Assembly (NCBI GenBank): GCA_030849075.1 | Contig: JASAOO010003457.1 | Span: 1-55,000 of the forward strand | Length of the DNA: 55,000 nt | Reading direction: 5' to 3' | DNA from: Zelonia costaricensis | Taxonomy: Eukaryota > Euglenozoa > Kinetoplastea > Trypanosomatida > Trypanosomatidae | Shown here: piece after piece, positions 8,383 to 18,002 of the stretch | How positions within the stretch are numbered: the stretch's first letter is position 1 | Layout: each line of letters starts with the position of its first letter | The notes under the pieces: generated by a model | What the model was told of the DNA's origin: nothing | What the model saw: the letters and a program-made list of their open reading frames with translations, nothing else | Databases searched by the model: none | Program-made: the position numbers and the translations under genes

Positions 8383-10194
8383 ATGAAGTCGTCAAGCGGT
8401 GCGCATCAAGTCGACGCACCGCCGCGTCGAGCCCCGCCACCGTCACCATCGCCCTCAACAGCGGCAGGGACAGGCTCGGCGTCGCCATCCCCTTTCATCT
8501 GCCTTTCCGCGCAGTGTGATTTGCTGTACCGCATTGGGCCGCAGGTGCACCCCTACGCGGTCATCACGGAGCAGAGCGCCTTCCAGCGCGCCGCCGACCA
8601 GCTGCGCTTCGTCACCCCCTCCCCGGTTGCGTGGGCGGCGCACACCAGCCGCTCTGCGCCGTCGTCTAGTGCTGCTACTTTGGGCGCAGCAGAGGCGTCA
8701 CAAGGGCTGCTGGCACTGCCGCACATTCGCGTCGCCGAGCACCCGCCAGTGCCGCTTCGACGCATCGCGGACTTCGAAGAGGCCGCACAACGCGCGGCGT
8801 CCGCACGCTCTGCAGTCGGCACTGCGGTAACCAGCGCACCTGCGTCCCCAGGGCCCGACGAGCTGGTCCCGAGCGGGGTGCTGCTAGCCCGCCGTGCGTA
8901 CTGCGCTGGCTTTGAGCGACTCCCAGCCTACGCGGCCCCGCTCGGAGATCCGCTCGCGAGTGCGGCCGCCGCAGCTTCGCCACCAGCACCACCGCAGCCG
9001 ACAGAGGCGCCCACGCCGCCTGTCTTCCCCGCACCGGTGCTCCTGCGTGCTGTGGCGCAGATGGTGCTGAGCATGCAGGCTGCCGCCCCCACAGCCAGCG
9101 CAGCGGCGCGGTTTTGTTGTGCGAGCTACCGCGGTGTCTCTCTGTCACGCGCCGTGCCGCCGCACACGCCGCGCCACAGCGCCGAGGCACTGGTCTTTTC
9201 GGTTCTTCCGCAGGTCGTGGCAGACCGCCTTGCGGCCGTGGGTGACAGGCTGGCGACGGACGCGGCGACGGACGCGGCGACGCTGTTCATGCTGCGTCCC
9301 GCGCAGGGACCCGCAGGCTTTCCGGCGCGGAAGCGTGCGAGGGACGAGCCGCAGACTCAACCGTCCGCAGAGGGAGCTGTGGCGGCGGTGCCTGCGGCGA
9401 GCGTTGTGGCTGGGCTTGTGTGGTGCGAGCGGGTGACGAGTTCACTGTCAGAGGGGGCACGCGGTGGCGCGGCGGCCACACGCTACGGTGCGGTGTCGGC
9501 CGAGGCGTACGAGCGGTGGTCCGCTGCACCCGTGGGCGGCGGCGGCGGCGACGTTGCTGCAGTCAACTCCGCGGATGCCGCTGCAGCTGCTCTGTACACT
9601 GCCGAGGATGCGTGGATATCAGAGGGCATCTTCCAGCCACTCTTCACGCGGCCTGCCGATGTCCCGGCCACCGCCGCGGTGGCAGACCTTGCAGAGAACG
9701 CGGGGAGTGACGGTAGGCCGGCGGGGCCCGGCAGCGTGTCCGACGCGCTTTTTCTGAAGACCAGCGCGTTTCTGCTTCTCGCCTTCCTCGTGCACCACAG
9801 CTGGTGCGCATACATCACGGCGGCCGTCACGCGGGCACTCGGGCCGCATCGGCTCGCGCAGCAGGCACTGCAGGTGGCCGCGACACATGTGACGTGTCTG
9901 CCCGCCGTGCTGGAGGTGCGCCGGCCACCTCAGTACGAGTGGAGATCAACGCTGATCTTCCACGTGCAGCGCACTGTGGACGAGGTGGCGCATGAGACGA
10001 GTCTGGATGTGGGCTGCAAGTCTCCCGCACTGTTTCGGCTAGCCGTGCAGGTGCACAACCGCAGCGCCGAGCTCACGTGGTGGCGACCGCGCGGCGCTAG
10101 CCTCGCCGACAGCATCGCGCCAGCGGGGACTGCGGTGCTCCGCGAATCGGTGACGACTAGCGGCACCCTAGACAACCTGCTCCAGCACATCTAG
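8383..10194 (+). CDS. Conserved-looking hypothetical protein, 603 aa
   Basis: I do not recognise this protein. ATG 8383 is the first ATG after the predicted acceptor. Residues 1-35 are a Pro/Ser/Ala linker. From about 40 the composition becomes more ordered (QCDLLYRIGPQVHPYAVIT), broken by Ala/Pro-rich inserts near 195-215 and 385-405. A basic cluster RKRAR near residue 315 could be a nuclear localisation signal. The last 150 residues, from about 450, look most folded, with a hydrophobic helix (SAFLLLAFLVHHSWCAYIT) and predicted strands ending in DNLLQHI. That hydrophobic stretch is interrupted by His and Trp and is more likely a buried helix than a membrane span. G/C-ending codons throughout support a real gene. 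It is co-directional with its neighbours, and they give no functional hint. Confidence 0.8.
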   Translation: MKSSSGAHQVDAPPRRAPPPSPSPSTAAGTGSASPSPFICLSAQCDLLYRIGPQVHPYAVITEQSAFQRAADQLRFVTPSPVAWAAHTSRSAPSSSAATLGAAEASQGLLALPHIRVAEHPPVPLRRIADFEEAAQRAASARSAVGTAVTSAPASPGPDELVPSGVLLARRAYCAGFERLPAYAAPLGDPLASAAAAASPPAPPQPTEAPTPPVFPAPVLLRAVAQMVLSMQAAAPTASAAARFCCASYRGVSLSRAVPPHTPRHSAEALVFSVLPQVVADRLAAVGDRLATDAATDAATLFMLRPAQGPAGFPARKRARDEPQTQPSAEGAVAAVPAASVVAGLVWCERVTSSLSEGARGGAAATRYGAVSAEAYERWSAAPVGGGGGDVAAVNSADAAAAALYTAEDAWISEGIFQPLFTRPADVPATAAVADLAENAGSDGRPAGPGSVSDALFLKTSAFLLLAFLVHHSWCAYITAAVTRALGPHRLAQQALQVAATHVTCLPAVLEVRRPPQYEWRSTLIFHVQRTVDEVAHETSLDVGCKSPALFRLAVQVHNRSAELTWWRPRGASLADSIAPAGTAVLRESVTTSGTLDNLLQHI

Positions 10195-10954
10195 CTGTGG
10201 GTGTCCAAGTGGCGCACATGGAGCGCCTCTTCTCGTGTTTCACGCAGAGAACATGTGTGGGTGGAGCTGGGTTTTGCGGCATGTGCGGGGCGCGGCATCG
10301 TCCGGCCCCTCAGAAGGGCACAAGAAGGGCCCTACTGAGATGCGCAGCTGCACAAAACACAGGTACACACATAAACACAAGCACATACACACAAAGAAAA
10401 AAGCTGATGCGAGTTTGCGATGGTGATGGAGGCAAACACCAGCGACAAGTGCTCTCGGCTGCAACACAAGCCGGAGAGACGTCCAGAGGCGCTCTGTAGC
10501 ATTCTAGTTGCAGGTGGCCGAGGTGGAGCGACGGCCGCGGACCCACATGAACACGCTCGGCGCACGCTCTCCCTTTCTGACGCGTTGTGTCGTGTGCCAT
10601 TGCCTTTCTGCTTCTCCATCACTGACCTCCCCACCTCTTTTCTCACATCGACCCGCTCCCTGTCCACTTTTTTTCTTCTCTGGGTGTGGTGATCTCTGCA
10701 TAGCCTTGTGCAACACTACCCCACCCGACACACACGCACGTACAAACACCTGTACTGCCGCGTTAAACACTCGCTCAGCGTGTCCCACAACACTTTTTTT
10801 TCTGGTCTTGTCTTTCTTTCTCCGTCTCGCGTTTACCTTCGCTTGCCTGAGAATTACGTTAACTCCTGAAGGAATCCTTGTGCATTCTCCCCCCCCCCTC
10901 CCATCCCAGACGTACACACACACACACAATCTAGTCATCAGCAGCGCCGTGTGA
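10195..10954 (+). other. Intergenic region
   Basis: This 760-base spacer has no supported gene. It contains a CA-rich imperfect repeat (about 10361-10397), several T-rich stretches, a polypyrimidine tract and a (CA)5 run just before the next start. Confidence 0.7.
10883..10909 (+). promoter_or_regulatory. Predicted spliced-leader acceptor
   Basis: A run of C/T with about a dozen consecutive C is followed by AG at 10908-10909. It gives a 45-base ATG-free leader to ATG 10955. Confidence 0.6.
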
Positions 10955-11818
10955 ATGTCAACGGCGTGCCCGTGGGGCGGCATGCGGCAATGTCGGCGCA
11001 CCACCACCACTCTCGCGCTGCTGTCGCTGTTGTGCGTGGTCCTGCTCTCGCTTGGCCCTTCAGGCGACATCGGTCTCCGGGCATCAGCGCCGACGGGCAC
11101 TGGCGCGGCTCTGCGCCGTTGCGGGCCGCACGTGCTGTTTGCTGCTGCCGCCGCCTCCGGACTGCCGCAGTGCGCCCAACTGCAGGACCAGAGCAATTTC
11201 GGCGTCAACCTCAACCTCTTCTCCGCCAACAACGTGTACCTCAACGGGGAGTACTTCTGCGCGGACACGGCGCCGGCGCAGTACCACTGCCGCTGCAGTG
11301 TGGCGACAACATGCAAGAAGAAGAGCGACCCGTGGGGGCGCAACATGGGCTCGTGCGAGTGCTGTCCGCCGTGGATGATTGCCTGCTTTGTCATCCTCGG
11401 CGTCTTCTTCCTTATCTGCATTATGGGCTCCTTGTATGTGACGGTGTGCCAGGGGCGGTGGTGGTGCGATGGGTACGCGACGCCCAAGACGTCCCTCATG
11501 CCCCGCCGCGGCCCTGCGGTGAGCTGCCCGCCGACGCGGCCGTTGCCGCAGAACCTCTTCCGTGGCTACAGCTCGGCCGACTTCGTCAACGTCAGTGCCA
11601 CACCAGCGGGTGACACAGCGAGCACGGCGGCGGCGTCTGCGGTGCAGCCGACGCCGTCGCGTGGCAGCACTGCCGCCGGCGAGTCCGCCGCATTTGGCCA
11701 CGGCGAGGACGAAGAGCAGCTGCAGATGATGCAGGCCCATCTGCACAGTCAGCGGCCACCGCGTGTCCGGGCCTCCACTGCCTACCCGTCTTCAGCTCCC
11801 CCTGCCCCATCACAGTAG
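10955..11818 (+). CDS. Type I membrane protein with Cys-rich ectodomain, unknown function
   Basis: The product is 287 aa. ATG 10955 is the first ATG after the acceptor. A basic start is followed by a hydrophobic signal sequence (about residues 19-38, LALLSLLCVVLLSLG). The predicted ectodomain (about 40-138) holds many cysteines, in the motifs HCRCS, TTCKKK and CECCPPW, so it is probably disulfide-stabilised. A membrane span covers about 140-162 and is followed by a second small Cys/Trp cluster, CQGRWWCDGY. The C-terminal 120 residues are Pro/Ser/Ala-rich and disordered and would face the cytosol. The second cysteine cluster just inside the membrane could be palmitoylated (inference). I do not recognise the family; a trypanosomatid-specific surface, flagellar-pocket or endomembrane protein is likely. 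Confidence 0.82.
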   Translation: MSTACPWGGMRQCRRTTTTLALLSLLCVVLLSLGPSGDIGLRASAPTGTGAALRRCGPHVLFAAAAASGLPQCAQLQDQSNFGVNLNLFSANNVYLNGEYFCADTAPAQYHCRCSVATTCKKKSDPWGRNMGSCECCPPWMIACFVILGVFFLICIMGSLYVTVCQGRWWCDGYATPKTSLMPRRGPAVSCPPTRPLPQNLFRGYSSADFVNVSATPAGDTASTAAASAVQPTPSRGSTAAGESAAFGHGEDEEQLQMMQAHLHSQRPPRVRASTAYPSSAPPAPSQ

Positions 11819-13037
11819 ACGGAGTGGGGGGTGGGTGCGTAGGGGGTCGACTGGACCCTCGTTGTTCTCTCTGTGCTTTCTCGGCGCTTGGCCAGTGTCG
11901 GGTCGTCGTCATGGTGTTCACGGTGGTGGTGAAAGGCTCTGACGCTTCTGTCTTATGTGTGTGTGTGTGTCGTGTTGTACGCTTTGGCACCTTTCCGCCT
12001 CCCTCGCACACTCACAGCGAGGTCCTGTGTTCCCTCCGGCCCCCTTTTCGCCCCTCTTCGGCTCTGCCCTTTCACCCGTGTGTGTGTGTGTGTGTACGGG
12101 TTTGCGTGTCGGTGTGTTTCTGCTGCCGTTGTTGGCTTCTTCCTGCTGCGTGGGTGGTGCATCTTGCCCGTGTCTTATACATACGCCGGTGCCGCAAGAC
12201 GCGCCTGCCCCCCCCCCTTTGCGCCCCACTGCGTGAGAAGGGAAGCGGATATTTTCGCTTGCTTCGTTGTGCGGCTGTCGTTGACGACAGGCACTGCTCC
12301 TTTTCTCCCCCTTGCGATGCACGCTTGCCGGTGATGCCGTCTGGGCATCCTCTTCTCCGCTTCTTGTCCCCCTCTCTGTCTTCCGAGTCGATACGTGGCC
12401 TTCCTGCTGATCGTCGTCCCCACGCTGTTGTGGTGGTGGTGTTGCTGTTTTTTTTTTTTCCCGCCGTTCTGCCGCGATGCCCCTTCAAGACACACGCACA
12501 CACGCATACATACAAACCTGCGTGTGTGCGTGCCGGTGAATGTATGCTCCTCCACGCCGTTTGGCTGTCACGCAGCGCGCGTGCTCGCTTCCTTTTTTTC
12601 TTTTGGTGTATTCGGATGTGCTTGCCAGCGCCTCCCACTACTAAAAACAGAACAAAGAGAAGTGACAACACTCACGCCTGCCGCGAGAAGTCTGTTGTGC
12701 ACGGGAGCAGCGACACGACAGGGTGCTTTCGAGTGCGTTTGGTTGTCGTCTCCTACTAGCGTGCACCGCACGGTGGATCTCTTCGAGCTCGTATGGTGGC
12801 GGCTGCCTGGCACTCGAAGGCACGTGGGCCGGTCTGAGGTCGTGCAAGCCCCACCACGCACGAGATTCCGGAACTCCGTCTGGCACCGAGTATAGCCAAA
12901 CAAGCGACAACAACATCACGCCTGGCGACTGCTTAGTCACCCCCAACCTAATCTCCCCACTCCCTTCCTTCCCACACGCTCTGTGTCGCGTTCTCTGTCC
13001 TCACCCCCGCGATCTCTCCATCTTTTGCTGTTAACCA

Positions 13038-13071
13038 TACACACACACACGCACGCACACGCGCGCGCGCA
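13038..13071. repeat. Alternating purine-pyrimidine tract (CA)n-(CG)n
   Basis: About 34 bases of strict alternation move from (AC)n through ACGC to (CG)4. This is the classic composition for left-handed (Z) DNA. It sits in the spacer before the coiled-coil gene. Confidence 0.85.
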
Positions 13072-13198
13072 TCTGCAACTCCTCCTTTTCTTTTCTCCGC
13101 GCAAGTTTGCCGCAGTTTTTTTCTTTTTCCGGCATACGTCAGTGCGTGTCTAGTCGAGTGCCTCAGCTGGCCCAGTATTCCTCTTCCCTGACTGTGCT

Positions 13199-13357
13199 GC
13201 CGCCCTACACCTCCCTCCCCCCTACCCTCCCCCCTCCAACCGCCACCCTTCCCTTTTTCTTCTTCTCTGACCTATCCCCCGCTTCCTCGTAACCCCCCCC
13301 TGTCCCGTCCCCTCTCGTGTCCCGTACTTCGCACTACCACCCCCCGCCCCGCTGGAG
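13199..13357 (+). promoter_or_regulatory. Predicted spliced-leader acceptor of the coiled-coil/NZF gene
   Basis: A very long C/T-dominated stretch is followed by a first AG at 13356-13357 and another at 13368-13369, directly before ATG 13372. Use of the first gives a leader of only 14 bases. An upstream AG near 13165 is an alternative, so the exact site is uncertain. Confidence 0.35.
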
Positions 13358-13371
13358 CGTCTGCGGCAGTC

Positions 13372-15585
13372 ATGAACACGCCAACCAACTCGATTCTGAA
13401 CCGCGAAACGGCGGACTCTGGGCTGCTGTCGCAGCTCGTCTACGAGAATGAGTCGCTCAAGATCGAAGTCGAGGCGCTGCGTGAAAAGCTGCAGAGCACC
13501 GGCCTCCTCAAGCTGGAAGACCTGCGCTGCGAGAACGAAGGTCTCAAGGGCGAAGTCGCAAAGTTGCGCGTGCAGCTCGCGGAAAAGACGAACCAGCTCG
13601 AGCAGTACACCACCTCCAGTGACCGCTTCGCCAACATCGACCAGTCCCTGCACGAGCTCCTCACGCAGATCCAGACGCAGCGCGCCGAGCTCGCAGAGAT
13701 GCGCGACTCGACACGCGAGAAGGATGCCCGCATTGCCGAGCTGCAGTCGCAGCTGGCGCAGAGCGAAGCGGCTGTCAGCGAGGCCACAGCACACGCCAGC
13801 TCGGCGTCTGCGGCGGCGGCCGAGAGCAGCGCCCAGGCGGCAGAGCACGCACGGCTGCAGGCGGACCTGACGCAAGCGAACGCCGAGCTTGACACGCTGC
13901 GCCGCGCTTCAGAGCAGGAAGCAGCGGAGCTGCAGCGTGGTCTCACCGAAGCGCGGGAGGCGCTGCTTGCGATGAAGGAGGACGCCGCGGCCAAGTCGCA
14001 CGTGCGCGGGGCACGCATGACGTCACAGGAACAGGAAGTGTCCGAATGCCGGGAGCGCGAGGCGGCGACGCAGCGGCAGCTGGTGGCCGTGCAGGCGAAC
14101 ATGGAACTGCTGCGCACCGAGTGCTCGCAGCTGCGCGAAGAAAACGCGGGGCTGACGCGCTCGGCTCAGAGCTTGCAGCAGCGGCTACAGCAGCTGCAGC
14201 AGCGGACCCAAGAAGTCGATCTTTTCAGCCCCGAAGTGAAGGTGCACGTCGACAAGGCGGTGCAGCGTGCGACGGAGGGAGTGGAGCGGCGGCTACGGGA
14301 ACAGGTGGAGCACAACGCCTCGCTGCTGTCCCGCATGGCCCTCATCCAGCAGGAGAGCGAGGAAATGATGAAGACCAAGGGCATGTCCACCCACGAGGTC
14401 TCTGTCATGAAGGAGCGGGTCGACATGCGCAGCCGCCGCAACGATGCCCGCACAACGATGCAGCGGCGCGTGGCAGAGCTGCTGTCGAACGACGTGCTGA
14501 GCAAAGAGGACATCGAGCTGCTCCTGCAGGAAATGCTGGACTATCAGGAGGAGACGGAGCAGGAGAGCCGCACCATGCTGCTCGTCAAGCAGTTGGAGGC
14601 GGAGGAGAATGAGCGGACGCTGCGGCGGGAGCTGAAGCGGGTCAAGGATGAGAATGCCTCGCTAATGAAGCAGCTCCAGCACTTTGCCGTGGAAGGGTTC
14701 CAGCGCGAGCGCAGCAACAGCACGCCGGCTGTCGTCACGGGCGGCGGCGGCGTCAACGGGAATGAGCCGGCGCCAAGCCCCGTGGACGCGGCGGCCGACG
14801 CCGCGTTTGCAGCACCGGACGGCTACTTCCGTCGGCACCGCCGCAGCGCCACTGGGGTGACGGTGGGCTCTGATGAGCCGACGGCGCCGTGGCACGCACC
14901 GGCCGCCACCCCAGCGTCAAACGCGTGGGGCAGCGGCGCGCCTAGCATGCCCTTGCCTGCCTCAGCATCCCCCATGCCGCCCGCCGCCGCCTCCGTGACC
15001 TCGATGCCCGCGATGTCGGCGCCGCCGCTGCCACCCCCGCAGCAGAGCCAGTGGCCGGCGATGCCGCAGTACCACGCACCCCCGCTGGCGGCGTCACCCT
15101 ACACGCAACACACGCAGCAGCAGCAGCAGCAGCAGCAGCAGGTCACTCCGCCGCTCCCCGGTGCGTACTCTCCTCGCCAAACTCCGCAACAGCAGTACGG
15201 CGGTGACCTGTGGTCGAACCCACCCTCACAGCATCACATGGCGGCACAGCAGCGCACCGGTGCGGCAACAACCACGCCTCCGCCTCCGGCAACGATGGTA
15301 GCCGGGTACACCGACCCGCACGTGCGCTTCGCGGCGAACCCGACGTACGCGACAGACGGAGCAGGGTCTAGCCCCCCCGCATCGGCATCAGCCAACGCGG
15401 CGGGCGGCATGTACGGTGCAAGACTCCACAGCGGCGGCAATGGTGGCGGTGCTGGTGGCAGCTCGCCTGCTGCCACGCTCGACCCGAACCGCAACGTCAT
15501 GGTGCAGTGTCCCGCCTGCACCTTCGAGCAGCGCTACGGCAACCGCAAGTGCGAAATATGCGAGGCAACGCTGCAACTGCGCTGA
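13372..15585 (+). CDS. Long coiled-coil protein with C-terminal NZF/RanBP2-type zinc finger
   Basis: The product is 737 aa. Residues about 20-445 form a nearly continuous coiled coil (heptads rich in Leu/Glu/Gln, for example LRKASEQEAAELQ-like runs), with basic breaks near 345-360. Residues 445-705 are Pro/Ala/Ser/Gln-rich and disordered, with a run of nine or so Gln encoded by CAG repeats (nt 15115-15140). The last 30 residues hold a C-x2-C-x10-C-x2-C finger: Cys713, Cys716, Cys727 and Cys730, within CPACTF and CEICEATL. The Thr-Phe pair after the second Cys and a hydrophobic residue between the last two Cys match ubiquitin-binding NZF fingers of the NPL4/TAB2 type; the usual Trp before the first Cys is missing. 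The likely role is a dimeric scaffold that recognises ubiquitin (inference); RNA binding, as in other RanBP2-type fingers, is the alternative. Confidence 0.9.
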   Translation: MNTPTNSILNRETADSGLLSQLVYENESLKIEVEALREKLQSTGLLKLEDLRCENEGLKGEVAKLRVQLAEKTNQLEQYTTSSDRFANIDQSLHELLTQIQTQRAELAEMRDSTREKDARIAELQSQLAQSEAAVSEATAHASSASAAAAESSAQAAEHARLQADLTQANAELDTLRRASEQEAAELQRGLTEAREALLAMKEDAAAKSHVRGARMTSQEQEVSECREREAATQRQLVAVQANMELLRTECSQLREENAGLTRSAQSLQQRLQQLQQRTQEVDLFSPEVKVHVDKAVQRATEGVERRLREQVEHNASLLSRMALIQQESEEMMKTKGMSTHEVSVMKERVDMRSRRNDARTTMQRRVAELLSNDVLSKEDIELLLQEMLDYQEETEQESRTMLLVKQLEAEENERTLRRELKRVKDENASLMKQLQHFAVEGFQRERSNSTPAVVTGGGGVNGNEPAPSPVDAAADAAFAAPDGYFRRHRRSATGVTVGSDEPTAPWHAPAATPASNAWGSGAPSMPLPASASPMPPAAASVTSMPAMSAPPLPPPQQSQWPAMPQYHAPPLAASPYTQHTQQQQQQQQQVTPPLPGAYSPRQTPQQQYGGDLWSNPPSQHHMAAQQRTGAATTTPPPPATMVAGYTDPHVRFAANPTYATDGAGSSPPASASANAAGGMYGARLHSGGNGGGAGGSSPAATLDPNRNVMVQCPACTFEQRYGNRKCEICEATLQLR
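15113..15140 (+). repeat. CAG repeat encoding polyglutamine
   Basis: Nine or so consecutive CAG codons lie inside the disordered region of the coiled-coil/NZF gene. They are a likely site of length polymorphism. Confidence 0.85.
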
Positions 15586-18002
15586 TGAGACACAGTGAGG
15601 GCGTTGATAGCGGCGATTCTGTTGGACTTGGCGTCCCCCCCCCCTTCGCCGTGTCTGCCCTTTCCTCGTGCCTGTGCCCGGTCTTGAGTGTCTCGTGCCC
15701 TTTTCGTTCCCTCCTCCGCGCCGCGCCCTCTCTCGCTCTGTGTTTCGCTCGCTCACTCACTCACTCACTGGCATCATCGGCGTCGGCACGTCGCGTCGGG
15801 GCGTCCCGTCCCTGCTCACAGCCGCACCTGCATGCTTGGATCGTAAATGGAACAGCGAACGCGGATGCAAACCTCCGTGCTGCAAGGATAGCAAGCGCGC
15901 GCTACTGCAGAGCCCACCCTCCTTCCTCTTCCCCACTGGTGTACGTGGCATACGTGCGCGTGCTTCTGGGGCGCACCTGCGCTGCTGCCCCAACACTCCC
16001 ACAACACCCTCTTCCTCTCTTCACCAACTCGAAGACGGTCCCCTCACCACCCTCCCCCCCCTTTCCTTGACTGATGCCAGTGCAGCCTGCCCGCATCGCG
16101 TGCCATCGATCTCGCTTCCGTTCCGCCCTTGTTGCGCACAAGCTCGTCTGAACGCTTCGCAGCCCCTTCCTCGCCGTGTACCTCCTTTTCTTTTTCCGTG
16201 TTGTGTGCGTGTTGGCGGAGGAGGGGAGGGGTCGAGAGCGGGTGGCACGCACACGCGGCGTCGGCTCCGCGTTCTCGAAGGTGACGCCTTCGGCGTTCTC
16301 GCTTTACGCCGCCCCGTGCGCTCCGTCCTGCGCCTGCCCTCTGACTCTCTTCTGCTCTCGTTCTCGGCCCTCCTCGTCGCCTGCTCCCCGCTCTGCGGAG
16401 CGGCTACAGGGCGACCGCGCCAGGTCTGACTGCGCGCTGTAGAGAAGTCATAAAGTCAGGGACACGCGACGGGCAGACAGGATAGGCTGAGGTGGGAGCG
16501 AGAGAGGTTGGGGGAGAGGGCAGACAAGGTCAACGCCGGCGTGCTCTCCACCTCTGTGCTCTTGCAAACTTGTCTTGCGACTTGCCCGTGCGTGTAACTG
16601 CTTCCATTCCTCCTCCTCCTGTTACGGAGTATGTGTGTATGTTTCGCGTTTGGTGTGCAGTCCCCGTTGTTGCCCTGTCCTCTACGTTCCCTGGCATGAC
16701 GGGGGGGGGGCGGTGCCACGGGGATCTCGCCGCGGACGGGCAGCGGCCCTCATGCGTACATCGTGCCCCCGAGCCGCCGCCCCATCCCCTTCCTCCCCCT
16801 CCCCCCTTCTTCTCTCCCCCCCCCCTCGCCGCGTTCTCTTCATTGCTGTTTTTATGCCAAACCCACACCCACACAAGCACACCCCTCGCTGTGTCGCATT
16901 CGCTTCTCTTCCCATCACGTCGCGCTACAACAAGTACCGCACTGACGCCAACCAAAGAACAGAGAGAAAAAAAGATCAACGACGTGTCGGCGCTGAGTAG
17001 TCGAACACGACCAGGGTCACTCGCTCCCGCGCACTGCAAAAGGGGGTGCCGCTTGCTTCGACGCGTACAACCCACCTACTCCGCCGATCTCGTCATGCGT
17101 CAGCATTGCGCTCTCTCTCTCTTTCCAGCATCATGCGGTTGGGTTGATTAAAACGGAACAGGCGTACCTGCGCCAGTCAACGGGCGGCTCCTGGACCGGA
17201 CGTCAGCGAAGCCGGCGTGCTCAGATTTGCGGACTTGTTTCCCCCACGCAGGAGTGGGGGGTGGGGTGGCTCTCATCACGCCTCGTCGCCCTCCTTGCCC
17301 CCCTCTCCCCTCCTCCTCTGTCTTACTTCATCTCATCCGCTCGTACACTGGCTCTTCTCCGTTCATCGCCTCCACCCACCCAAACCCCCCGCCCCCCTAC
17401 CACCACACCCACGCACGACGGGGGCTTTCGAGTTCCGGTGTTACCACGGTGCAGACGAGCAGGTCTTATTTCCCCTGCTAGCATCAACTGGACCTCTCCA
17501 CACTCAATACCGTGCAACTCCCACGCATTTCCACCCGCATCGCTCCCGCAGCATCCCCCGCGCGGTCCGTGCCAACGCCTTGCCGTGTCGCGGCTGCCAC
17601 CGGTTTGTGCGTCCGTTGCACGCGTGCCCTCCTTCGCCCGCCGCGCGCGTACCGCCCGAGGTCAAGCCTCACGGGCATCTCTTCCCCTTCCCCCACCCCC
17701 ACCCCACCCCCACCTCCCCTTACCTCACCTGTTGCGTTTTTCGCTTCGACCTGCACCTGTGCCTCTCTCCGCCTCCCCATCACCGCCATCAACCCGCGGC
17801 GTACCCCTCCTCTGCCCTCTCCGCCCCTCCCACCTTCCCCCGTTACGCGTGCCTCCCTACAGCAGCATAGCAAGCCACGCGCACCTCCTCCTTCTCCACC
17901 ACTCCCACGTCATCGCTGTCACCGCTCTCTCACACTCCCTCCCTCGCTGTACCTACCGTCACCGCAGCAGCAACAACAACAACAACACACACAGCCAAGA
18001 AA
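15586..18002 (+). other. Long intergenic region (2.4 kb) with polypyrimidine blocks and a G10 run
   Basis: No supported gene is seen. The content is mostly C/T-rich DNA with a (CTCA)n repeat (about 15751-15769), a purine-rich patch (about 16440-16530), a G10 run (16701-16710), long C runs (about 16790-16835) and further C/T blocks (about 17270-17410 and 17680-17870). Frames of up to 295 codons across 17144-18031 have UTR-like Pro/Ser/His composition and no suitable start, so I treat this as the 3' UTR of the NZF gene plus the 5' leader of the next. Confidence 0.65.
17922..17967 (+). promoter_or_regulatory. Predicted spliced-leader acceptor
   Basis: A C/T-rich tract ends at AG 17966-17967. 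It is followed by a short CAA-repeat leader without ATG to ATG 18003. Confidence 0.5.

Larger units (their letters stand above)
11819..13371 (+). other. Intergenic region with GT repeats, T-runs and an alternating purine-pyrimidine tract
   Basis: This 1.55-kb spacer has no supported gene. It has GT runs near 11955-11971 and 12080-12095, a T12 run near 12449-12460, CA-rich stretches, a mixed-composition stretch (about 12740-12940) that reads differently from the rest, and a 150-base C/T tract before the next start. Confidence 0.7.
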
